Assembly (NCBI GenBank): GCA_024233115.1
Contig: JACKQB010000001.1
Span: 496,001-560,000 of the forward strand
From: Akkermansiaceae bacterium
Lineage (GTDB): Bacteria; Verrucomicrobiota; Verrucomicrobiia; Verrucomicrobiales; Akkermansiaceae
Direction of reading: 5' to 3'
DNA length: 64,000 nucleotides
Numbering within the stretch: position 1 is the first letter of the stretch; every line of letters begins with the position of its first letter. The position numbers and the translations under genes were made by a program. Positions 6,157 through 13,619 of the stretch are shown here, piece by piece. The notes below the pieces were generated by a model. That model worked only from the letters and a program-made list of their open reading frames with translations, made no database searches and had not been told where the DNA came from.

Positions 6157-9114
6157 TCACTTGGCAATCAGCTCGACGAGATGGCTGCCCGGATTGAGGT
6201 TACTGCCGAACATTTCCACCCGGATGTAGCGCATCGGAGTGAGTTGGAAGCTTTCTTCACAGCCGCGGGCACCGAAGGACTCCTTGTTGTCGCGTTTGTC
6301 GATGTGGACATCCCAGTTTTTGCCGTCCATGGAGGTCTTGACGATGAATTTGTAGGCGCGTTTGTCCTTGTGCAGGGGGACGACGTTGATGGTGGAGATG
6401 TTGACGGATTTTCCGAAATCGATTTGATACCAATCCCCTTCCCAGTATTCCGCGTTGTTGATCTCGCCATCGTTGGCAAATTGCGGATTGGTTGAGCCGG
6501 GTGAGCAGGTGACTTTGACGCCTTTTTCCGCGGCGAGGTTTTTGATTTTAACAAGGACGGATTTACTGCGCTCGGCGGGGTCCTGCATGGCGGTGGGATG
6601 GTAGGTTTTCACCTTGCCGTTTTTGCTGACATGTTCTGCGAAACGGCGTGCGTATTCCGTTTTCCAGGCAGCGAGGATGAGCTTGTAGGAAAGCGGCTGG
6701 GTCGGATGCGCCTTCTCCCCATCCGTTAGAAACCCCTTGGGGATCGGGGGCATTTCGGAACGTTTGCCCGGCCAGAAGCCGGGTTCGGTGCGGTAGGCGA
6801 GCAGGGTGTTCTGGAAAAGGTTTTTGTCGGCATCGGGGTTGAGGGTCCATTCCAGAGCGAGCTTGGTGGCATCCGGGCTGAGGTGGATCACGTTGCCATC
6901 TTTGTTAGATCGTTTGGCGTCGGTGGTGAAGGATTTGAGATTCACAAAATACGGGATGCGCACAACCAGGCTGCGGGGCTGTTGGAAAAGGTCTGTCTTG
7001 ATGCTGACATCAGCGCCATCGTTGCGGGGAGTCATCAGGGCGGTGACGAGTCCGAAGGAGGTGGGTGCTTTTTCAATACCGAGTGGTTGGCCATTGACGA
7101 GCCAAGCGGGGGAGACGGCATTGAAGAGCAGGATGTCGCGGTTCTGAGGTTCCAGTCCTCCACGACCACCGAACTCGGCGACAAAGAGATTGCGGATGAG
7201 TCCGTTGTAGGTGGAGCATCCCCAGGCGTGAGGCGGTGGGCAGAACTCGACATCGCGGTCGGTCCAGGGGCGGATCATGTTTTCAAAACTCTCGTAGGCA
7301 CTGCCGGAGTGCATCATGGCGTGATAGGTGTCGATCAGCGCCTGTTGGGGGTCGCCGTTGAGGATGGACTGGTTGGCGGCGCGGGAGGTCATGTACTGGT
7401 GGAGGTGCTGGCCGTTGCGGTAGGTCATGATGCCCTCGCGGTATTTGGTGGCGTGCAGGCGTTTGAGGGTGCCGGACACGAGTGGGTCACCCGGCTGGAC
7501 AAGCTCGGTGGGCCAGAGCAGCATCTCGTTTTCCCAATCCTGGTCGGTGCGGAACTCCGCGAAGCCGGCGCGGGCAGCCGGGCCGGTGATGAATTTGTAG
7601 AGACCGGTGGGCACGTAGCCATCGGCGTGGGCACTGTCGCGGACGGCTTTGAGGACGAGTTTTTCATAGCGGTCGTGAAACTTGAGCCAGGTGGCGGCGG
7701 TGTCGTTTTCGCCGAGTAATCTTGCCATGTTGATGGCGGAGCGCAGGGCGATGAGTGCCCAGTAGTTGTGGCAGGTGTACTGGCCCTTGATCATCTCGTT
7801 GTCGTAGGGGATGGAGGGGCGCATCAGGCCGTGCGGCTGGGTGTTGCTGTCGTGCATGATGCACTCGACACCGCGCTTGATCGCCGGGAAGAATTTCTTG
7901 CCGAGGTCGATGTTGCGACTGTTGACGATGTGATCGGTGATGGCCGCCATCGGCTGGCCGTGGCCGCAGAAAATTTTCTGCCCGTGGCTGAGTGCGATGT
8001 CGACAAAAAGGCCGTCTTTTTGTTGCCGGTCGACAAAGTTCTGGAAATTCGGTTGGAGGAAATCCTTGAGGCCGAAGCTGTTGTAAAGCAGGGCGTAATC
8101 GTAGACGGGAGTGAGGAAGAGGTCGGGGTAAGGGAGACCGTCGGTTTGGGTCTTTCTGCCGTTGTAGGTGCGGGTGGCGAGCATGACATGCACGGCGGTG
8201 GCGCGATGGGACTCGGCCAGTTTTGGCTCGCCCGGTGTGCGGATGAAGCTGAACCTGGTGACGGCGTTATTCCAGTAGTCGATGACCCGGGCGCGGGATT
8301 GTGTGTAGTCGGCGGCTTTCAGTTCTGCTAGGTAGGTGGCGTCGGAGGTGGGGACACGGGGGAGTTTGAAGATGAGGGTCATCGATTCACCGGGAGCGAG
8401 TTTTTGGGTGTATCGGGCGATGCCGACTTCTGTGCGCGGGGAGACCCCGAGTTCGGTGCCGATGAATGGTTTGGTATAAGCTTCACCATTGGCAGCATCC
8501 CAACTGTCAGGGGTGGTGTAGAGGCCAACCGTTTCCCCGGAACGGAGCAAAGCATCGTCTTTGATTTCATATTCCCATTTGGCATTAAACCCGGCGTTGC
8601 GTTCGCGGTGGCCGATGCCGCACTGGCGGAATGCGGCGGCGGCTTTGGCGGTGACGGGTTTGTTTCCGGCATTGCGGACGACGAGTTTGGCAAAGATGGC
8701 CGTGTTTTTATTTTCCGAATCGGAGGGCAGCAAGGCGCCAAACACCTCATACTCATAACGTAAAGATCCGTCGGTCCAGTTATCGGAGACGACAGGAATG
8801 TAGCCGTCTAAAAACTGACGTTGTCGACATGCCAGCGGCGTGTCATTTTCACCCCAGAACAGGCAAAGCTCGGCACGGCCTGTGTAGATGTTGCCCTCGG
8901 GAGTGACTTGAATCCCGATCGGGTCCGGCTGCCAGGGCATGCCGATACAGGTCACCGGATGGGTAAAGTAACACCAGGGTTTGGAGGCGTCATCGAGCTT
9001 CGGGTCCACCATCGGCCAGCCGCCGTCGGTGATGCCTTGGGCGGAAATGATGTTGGTTGTGATAGCTGTAACAACTAGTGCGATGAGCCATTGAAGATAC
9101 TTGTTAGGTCGCAT
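6157..9114 (-). CDS. Secreted six-hairpin glycosidase-like protein with C-terminal F5/8 type C domain
   Basis: About 985 residues from MRPNKYLQWLIALVV, which opens a typical signal peptide ending near ISAQG; 28 upstream codons are unlikely to be translated. The middle (about 330-700) has the helical hairpin pattern of (alpha/alpha)6 glycosidases with conserved acidic/aromatic stretches (YDYALLYNSFG, HNYWALIALRSAI, ENEMLLWPTELV, WGCSTYNGLIR). The last 140 residues (YWEGDWYQIDFGKSVNIST to RYIRVEMFG) are a discoidin/CBM32-like carbohydrate-binding module. No GH family can be fixed by eye. It is divergent from a PEP-CTERM gene, with the 31-bp inverted repeat in the shared upstream region. Confidence 0.75.
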   Translation of the reverse strand: MRPNKYLQWLIALVVTAITTNIISAQGITDGGWPMVDPKLDDASKPWCYFTHPVTCIGMPWQPDPIGIQVTPEGNIYTGRAELCLFWGENDTPLACRQRQFLDGYIPVVSDNWTDGSLRYEYEVFGALLPSDSENKNTAIFAKLVVRNAGNKPVTAKAAAAFRQCGIGHRERNAGFNAKWEYEIKDDALLRSGETVGLYTTPDSWDAANGEAYTKPFIGTELGVSPRTEVGIARYTQKLAPGESMTLIFKLPRVPTSDATYLAELKAADYTQSRARVIDYWNNAVTRFSFIRTPGEPKLAESHRATAVHVMLATRTYNGRKTQTDGLPYPDLFLTPVYDYALLYNSFGLKDFLQPNFQNFVDRQQKDGLFVDIALSHGQKIFCGHGQPMAAITDHIVNSRNIDLGKKFFPAIKRGVECIMHDSNTQPHGLMRPSIPYDNEMIKGQYTCHNYWALIALRSAINMARLLGENDTAATWLKFHDRYEKLVLKAVRDSAHADGYVPTGLYKFITGPAARAGFAEFRTDQDWENEMLLWPTELVQPGDPLVSGTLKRLHATKYREGIMTYRNGQHLHQYMTSRAANQSILNGDPQQALIDTYHAMMHSGSAYESFENMIRPWTDRDVEFCPPPHAWGCSTYNGLIRNLFVAEFGGRGGLEPQNRDILLFNAVSPAWLVNGQPLGIEKAPTSFGLVTALMTPRNDGADVSIKTDLFQQPRSLVVRIPYFVNLKSFTTDAKRSNKDGNVIHLSPDATKLALEWTLNPDADKNLFQNTLLAYRTEPGFWPGKRSEMPPIPKGFLTDGEKAHPTQPLSYKLILAAWKTEYARRFAEHVSKNGKVKTYHPTAMQDPAERSKSVLVKIKNLAAEKGVKVTCSPGSTNPQFANDGEINNAEYWEGDWYQIDFGKSVNISTINVVPLHKDKRAYKFIVKTSMDGKNWDVHIDKRDNKESFGARGCEESFQLTPMRYIRVEMFGSNLNPGSHLVELIAK

Positions 9115-9239
9115 GGTGGGAACAGTTTTATTGGGGGAAAGGGGACAGGTTGGAGTTTTCCTTCCTCTTTTTCCCGCTGCCAACGATGTTCTCGATCCTC
9201 TCATCCCGAAAGCAAATTTTCAGCCATTCACCCAAGATT

Positions 9240-9270
9240 GTTTGAATTTCTCCTAGGGAGAAAATCGAAC
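9240..9270. promoter_or_regulatory. 31-bp inverted-repeat operator, site 1
   Basis: The left arm GTTTGAATTTCTC (9240-9252) and right arm GAGAAAATCGAAC (9258-9270) match at 11 of 13 positions across a 5-base spacer. The right arm, extended by GC, is shared base for base (AGAAAATCGAACGC) with sites 2 and 3. A plus-strand CGTGTAGGAT begins 19 bases after the right arm and is the likely -10 region. Flanking divergent genes: the six-hairpin glycosidase (-) and a PEP-CTERM protein (+). Confidence 0.75.
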
Positions 9271-9358
9271 GCCAGGGGGCGAGAATAACGTGTAGGATGC
9301 AAATCAGTCGTGGGTTAACACGCAAATTCAGGTTCCCTAGACACAACCAATGATAAAC

Positions 9359-10165
9359 ATGAAAAGAAAACGAATGAAAACAGGCGGGGTCACGGCATTG
9401 GCTTGCTGTGCTATGGCGGCATCGCACACCGATGCAGCTTTATCTGCTTACGACGGATTCACCACGACGGGAGACTTGACTGGCCAAACCGGCGGGTCCG
9501 GCTTTACAGGAGCCTGGGGTTCTTCAGATCAATCACTCACGGTGGTGTCAGGCACGCTGTCTTATTCCACGTTGGTAACCACCGGAGGTAAGGTAGAGGC
9601 CAATTCTACAGACGAACTGGAGTTCCGCGGGCTGCCAAGTACCAGCACTGGAACGGTTTGGATGAGTGCGCTCATGCAAGTGAATGGGACGAGTAATATC
9701 ACTTCTAATATGGCATCTATTGGGCTTTTTACTGGGACGACCAGCCAACGCACTTGGCTGGCCGTGCGTCAGGGGCAAGTTCAGTTCTACACCCGAAATG
9801 CAGCTGACACTGCCTGGGATATCAACAACTCGACTTCCTACACCAACGGCGACACGGTGTTTCTCGTTTCGCGTATTCAGTATGGCGCCGGCACTGGTGG
9901 AAGTGATTTGGTGGACTACTGGGTGAATCCTGCATTGGGAGCTTCACTGACAAGCGGGGATATCACGGTCGATAACAGCGGTGTGGCTTTCGACTCCATC
10001 CGCATCAGCGGAAGTGGCGGAACTGGTGGAACGAACACGCCCAACTACATCGACGAGATTCGCTTTGGCAATAGCTATGCCGAGGTAGCACCCGTGCCCG
10101 AGCCATCATCAGCAGCTTTGCTTGGTCTGGCTGGCCTTGCCCTGATCTTGCGCCGACGCAAGTAG
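9359..10165 (+). CDS. PEP-CTERM sorting-domain protein
   Basis: About 268 residues; an ATG three codons upstream (9350) is also possible. A basic N-terminus (MKRKRMKTGGV) and a hydrophobic/Ala stretch form a signal peptide. The middle is Ser/Thr/Gly-rich (GQTGGSGFTGAWGSSDQ) and looks like a beta-sandwich of the concanavalin/LamG type, unassigned. The end, VPEPSSAALLGLAG, then a hydrophobic helix and LRRRK, is the PEP-CTERM signal recognised by an exosortase for cell-surface sorting. It is downstream of operator site 1 and is followed by a strong terminator. Probably a surface or matrix protein co-regulated with the glycan locus. Confidence 0.85.
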   Translation: MKRKRMKTGGVTALACCAMAASHTDAALSAYDGFTTTGDLTGQTGGSGFTGAWGSSDQSLTVVSGTLSYSTLVTTGGKVEANSTDELEFRGLPSTSTGTVWMSALMQVNGTSNITSNMASIGLFTGTTSQRTWLAVRQGQVQFYTRNAADTAWDINNSTSYTNGDTVFLVSRIQYGAGTGGSDLVDYWVNPALGASLTSGDITVDNSGVAFDSIRISGSGGTGGTNTPNYIDEIRFGNSYAEVAPVPEPSSAALLGLAGLALILRRRK

Positions 10166-10193
10166 ATCGAATTCCTTCCGTTGGTTCTTTTTC

Positions 10194-10225
10194 AAGCGCA
10201 CCCTTGGATCGAGGGTGCGCTTTTA
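10194..10225 (+). terminator. Rho-independent terminator
   Basis: AAGCGCACCCT (10194-10204) pairs perfectly with AGGGTGCGCTT (10212-10222) around a 7-base loop, and the plus strand continues with T residues. It ends the PEP-CTERM transcript 28 bases after its stop codon and separates it from the convergent GH89 gene. Confidence 0.85.
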
Positions 10226-10278
10226 TTGTGTGTTTTGGAAACAGGGGCAAACCTCCAAGAGTCCACATTCTTTGGTCT

Positions 10279-12498
10279 CTACTTTCCCTTGGTCTCCACC
10301 GTGACATACTTGGCTTTGATTTTCCTGGCGATGGCGATGGGGTCGCCCTGGGCTTTTGTCGGGTAGTCGTTTTGGGAATGGACCCACTTGTCCTCGTAAT
10401 TGCGGATGGCGGCCTCCGTAGCACCGCCGTTGAATTTGCCGTTGCCGTGCAATGCCTTGCTGATGGCGTCGAGGTAGATTTTCCATCGGGTGTAGTTGAA
10501 GTCGCCCATCATACCCCCGTATTGCCGCTGGGCATAATCGTGGAGGTTGTTGTTTTTATCGCCCCAGGTAGTGATGATGTTTCTGGCGTTGAGCTCGTAG
10601 AGGTTCCTTTCCTGCTCGTTGTCGCCCGCCCGGTTGCGCGCCATCCCGATCCAGTGGGAGGCGAGGAATTTGTGGTGCGAAGAAAGCAGTTCGTCACAGT
10701 CCTTGATGGCCTGCAGATAGGCAGCGGCCGCCTGGTCGAAGGCCTTGGCGTTTTTTTTGTGATAGGCTGAGCGGAGCTGGGCGTGCATTTGCTGGGATTT
10801 GTCGGAGAGCACCTGGCGGGCCAGATCGACAAGGTCGTGGCGGTAGGTGTCCATGTGACCCAGCGTGTCGGCTGCCGAAAGCAGTTTGACAAACGCCTCT
10901 TGCACCCGTGCGGTGTTGTAGAAAATCTGCGCCCGCACGAAGTTGGTGCCGTTGGCGCCCATTCCCGGGCGCATGGCTAGAAACGAGCCAACGGGGCCGC
11001 GCTGTGCGTCGTTGTCACAGGTGTAAACCTCGTCGATGAGGATATGCCACGCATCCTTCACCGCCTGGGGGGCTTTGCCATATCGCCTTTCGGCATACTG
11101 GTCCACCCACGCGTGAAGATCCATCGGCTGGTCGTGCCATGTCATTTCATAGAATTGATCAAAGACGACCGGGTTGATCTCGCCGCCTTCATTGCCGCTG
11201 CCGATGCCGACAAGATTGCGTGACGCCGGGTTTTTGACGGCATTGGGAAGAGTGGTGCCAACGCGGTGCATGCGACCATACATGCCCTGTTTACCGCCCC
11301 AGTTGTGCAACATGCACCAGATCCATTGTTTGCCACCGAATGCCTTGGTGTGCGTCCAGTGCGGGTCGGCTGTCGCCCAGAGGTCGAGGATGATCATATT
11401 GTCGTCGGGGACGCCTGAGAGCAGGGCTTCGATCCTCGGTTGCGTCCAGAGTTTGCGTTCACCAAAAAGCCAGCTATACATCACCCAGACCGCATCGGGA
11501 TCGGCGGACTGCATGGATTGATAAACCGCCTCGCTGATGCTCTTGAGATAATCCGGCTCCAGGCTGGGCGGGTGCATCTCGTTGAATGTCTCGGCGCTGT
11601 AATAGTGATCCGTGCCGAACATTTTTTGGGTTTCCTCAATCGTCAGCGCACCGATGCGTTTGAAGAGCGGATCGTCTGGAGCGAGGATGTAGGTGCCGGG
11701 GAAACCTCCCCAGGATTTCATGCGTTGGATTTTGGCATCGGGGAATTTTTTGGCAATCGCCTGAGGCACGTGGCCACCGAACGCGGGCAACACGGGTTTC
11801 ATCCCCAGCGACCTGGCGCGGGCGAGGATTTTTTTCTGCAGCGCCTCCTGTTTTTGATACCAGTTCTCAGGCAAGGGGCCGCCCCAGCCGTCGAGGTTGG
11901 CCATGAAGAACCACGGAAGATACGACGGGCCTGAAATGAATTTGCCGATCTCTTCATCAGACACCCCGAGCTTGCGATAGACCTCGCGCAGCACACACTC
12001 GGCGCCGGTCATGGCGAGCGGCAGGTTGATGCCGTTGAGCGCCATGAAATCGAGTTCCTTTTGCCAGCGCTCCCAGTCCCAGAATGTCATGGTATAGCCG
12101 AAGGTGCAGTGGTTGAACGCGTAGCGATATGTGTATGGGGTGGGGTGGCGTTCTTTTTGGCTAGGCAAGGGCAGGGGGCTGGGGATATTCATCTGCTCAC
12201 CGCACCATGAGGTGTGCGCCTTGCAGTGGTATTTGAGATACCAGTTCAGTCCGCTGCAGATGGTGACACCGTTCGTCCCCCGAATGACCACCTTGCCGTC
12301 CCGGGAATCGATTTCGAAAACATCCTTGCCGTTTTCCAGCGGAATTTCCTCCAAAACAAACTCACCGGCCCGGCCGGGCAGGAGGCGGTTCAGGACACCT
12401 TCCGCTGCCGACTTGGCTTGCATGGCTTCTTCGGCGTGAATGCTGGTGCTTGCAATCAGCAGACCGCAAGTGAGGACGAGGTGGATGAATGATTTCAT
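10279..12498 (-). CDS. Alpha-N-acetylglucosaminidase, GH89 (NAGLU homologue)
   Basis: 739 residues with a signal peptide (MKSFIHLVLTCGLLIAST...HA). It follows the GH89 three-domain plan: an N-terminal alpha/beta domain, a TIM barrel from about residue 120, and an all-helical C-terminal domain. Conserved family segments include YAFNHCTFGYTMTFWDWERW, FMALNGINLPLA, PAFGGHVP, and candidate catalytic glutamates E307 in AETFNEMHPP and E437 in GSGNEGGE. The family removes terminal alpha-GlcNAc, for example from heparan-type chains or alpha-1,4-GlcNAc-capped mucin glycans. Export suggests a periplasmic or extracellular site. Divergent from the PEP-CTERM/deacetylase genes, with operator site 2 between. 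Confidence 0.93.
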   Translation of the reverse strand: MKSFIHLVLTCGLLIASTSIHAEEAMQAKSAAEGVLNRLLPGRAGEFVLEEIPLENGKDVFEIDSRDGKVVIRGTNGVTICSGLNWYLKYHCKAHTSWCGEQMNIPSPLPLPSQKERHPTPYTYRYAFNHCTFGYTMTFWDWERWQKELDFMALNGINLPLAMTGAECVLREVYRKLGVSDEEIGKFISGPSYLPWFFMANLDGWGGPLPENWYQKQEALQKKILARARSLGMKPVLPAFGGHVPQAIAKKFPDAKIQRMKSWGGFPGTYILAPDDPLFKRIGALTIEETQKMFGTDHYYSAETFNEMHPPSLEPDYLKSISEAVYQSMQSADPDAVWVMYSWLFGERKLWTQPRIEALLSGVPDDNMIILDLWATADPHWTHTKAFGGKQWIWCMLHNWGGKQGMYGRMHRVGTTLPNAVKNPASRNLVGIGSGNEGGEINPVVFDQFYEMTWHDQPMDLHAWVDQYAERRYGKAPQAVKDAWHILIDEVYTCDNDAQRGPVGSFLAMRPGMGANGTNFVRAQIFYNTARVQEAFVKLLSAADTLGHMDTYRHDLVDLARQVLSDKSQQMHAQLRSAYHKKNAKAFDQAAAAYLQAIKDCDELLSSHHKFLASHWIGMARNRAGDNEQERNLYELNARNIITTWGDKNNNLHDYAQRQYGGMMGDFNYTRWKIYLDAISKALHGNGKFNGGATEAAIRNYEDKWVHSQNDYPTKAQGDPIAIARKIKAKYVTVETKGK

Positions 12499-12661
12499 GT
12501 GGATGTTTGTTGTCTATGGATTCTTTACGGTGGGTGGCTGAACCGGATGTTGTTTTAAGACATCCCCGCCCGGTAATTGCTGTGTGCGGTAACGGCTTAT
12601 CACAAATACGGTCGTCAGACAATTCTGTTACTAAAATGCGCGAGCGGGCAACCCCTTGTTT

Positions 12662-12692
12662 GTTCGATTTTCTCGACAAGAGAAAATCGAAC
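12662..12692. promoter_or_regulatory. 31-bp inverted-repeat operator, site 2 (perfect)
   Basis: GTTCGATTTTCTC (12662-12674) and GAGAAAATCGAAC (12680-12692) are exact inverted copies around GACAA. CGTGTAGG begins 18 bases downstream on the plus strand, as at site 1. It sits in the 294-bp spacer between the divergent GH89 gene and the PEP-CTERM gene at 12793. This is the most symmetric of the three sites. Confidence 0.8.
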
Positions 12693-12792
12693 GCGCATTT
12701 ACACATTTTCGTGTAGGTAGCTTAACTTGAAAGGCGGGTTGAAAAAGCCCCCCTCCAGAAATTGAACGTCATAAACAACGAACACGCAAACC

Positions 12793-13512
12793 ATGAACAG
12801 ACTAAATATATCACTACTCAGCCTGCTGGCCCTGTCGGTGACCTCGCGGGCAGCCGTCGTATCCTACACCAGCCAGCTCTTTACCAATGCTACGGACGTT
12901 TCTACGAACGGAACACTCGTCAAGGCAGTCAACCTCGGCAAAGGCGGTGGAACCGGGACGAACAACGGACCAGCAACAACGGTTGTCGTGATCAACGGAG
13001 TCACCTTCTCCTCAGATTCCGGCACTGGAACCAGTGATTTTGCCGATAGTGCCGGTGATTATTACTATGATAACTACACTGGCACTGGAGTCATTACAGG
13101 GGTTCCGGATGTGGACGCCAACGCCATGTTAGACTCCATTGAATTCGGCCCTGGTATTGGGAACTCCCTTGCCACCCTGACTAACTTAACCATCGGGCAG
13201 GCCTATGAACTCCAGATCATTGATCTAAGAGCAACGCCCGCAGCCGGCGGCTCAATGAGTTACGGTTATGCGGCAACGGTCGGTGGAACCGAGGTCTATG
13301 ACTTGACCGGTCTCGTACGGTCGGCACCTCGTATTACCACAGGAACATTTATAGCCGATGCTGTGAGCCAGGAAATCCACGTAGCGACTACGTATGCCAA
13401 TGGAAACAACCTGGAGGTTGCTGCCTTTCAGCTCAGGGCGGTGCCGGAACCATCCTCCGCAGCACTACTCGGCCTCGGTGGACTTGCGCTGCTTCTACGC
13501 CGTAGGAAGTAG
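12793..13512 (+). CDS. PEP-CTERM protein with repeated beta-sandwich domain
   Basis: 239 residues: signal peptide (MNRLNISLLSLLALSVTSRA), one beta-rich domain, then VPEPSSAALLGLGG, a hydrophobic helix and RRRK (PEP-CTERM). The beta domain (TNGTLVKAVNLG, NGVTFSSD, DSIEFGPGIGNS, LTIGQAYELQ, VGGTEVYDLTGL, TYANGNNLEVAAFQLR) matches, block by block, the N-terminal domain of the next gene at 13620. The function of this domain is unknown; a carbohydrate- or surface-binding role is a guess. It lies directly downstream of operator site 2 and is followed by a terminator. Confidence 0.85.
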   Translation: MNRLNISLLSLLALSVTSRAAVVSYTSQLFTNATDVSTNGTLVKAVNLGKGGGTGTNNGPATTVVVINGVTFSSDSGTGTSDFADSAGDYYYDNYTGTGVITGVPDVDANAMLDSIEFGPGIGNSLATLTNLTIGQAYELQIIDLRATPAAGGSMSYGYAATVGGTEVYDLTGLVRSAPRITTGTFIADAVSQEIHVATTYANGNNLEVAAFQLRAVPEPSSAALLGLGGLALLLRRRK

Positions 13513-13539
13513 TCGATCCGACATCCATCTCAATCAAGA

Positions 13540-13579
13540 AACAGGCTGAGGGCGTTCGGTTTCCCTGAGCCTGTTTTTT
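13540..13579 (+). terminator. Rho-independent terminator
   Basis: AACAGGCTGAGGG (13540-13552) pairs with CCCTGAGCCTGTT (13563-13575), one mismatch, followed by a T6 run. It closes the PEP-CTERM gene at 12793-13512, so the deacetylase gene at 13620 probably depends on read-through or its own promoter. Confidence 0.85.
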
Positions 13580-13619
13580 CTGCCCAAGCTATATCCGAGC
13601 TTTATTAGAAATCCACATC

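Noticed and set aside
12655..12700. Operator site 2 considered as a LexA/SOS box or an intrinsic terminator
   Set aside because: It lacks known LexA half-sites, has no T-run after the hairpin, and recurs at two other divergent promoters with the same position relative to the -10 region.
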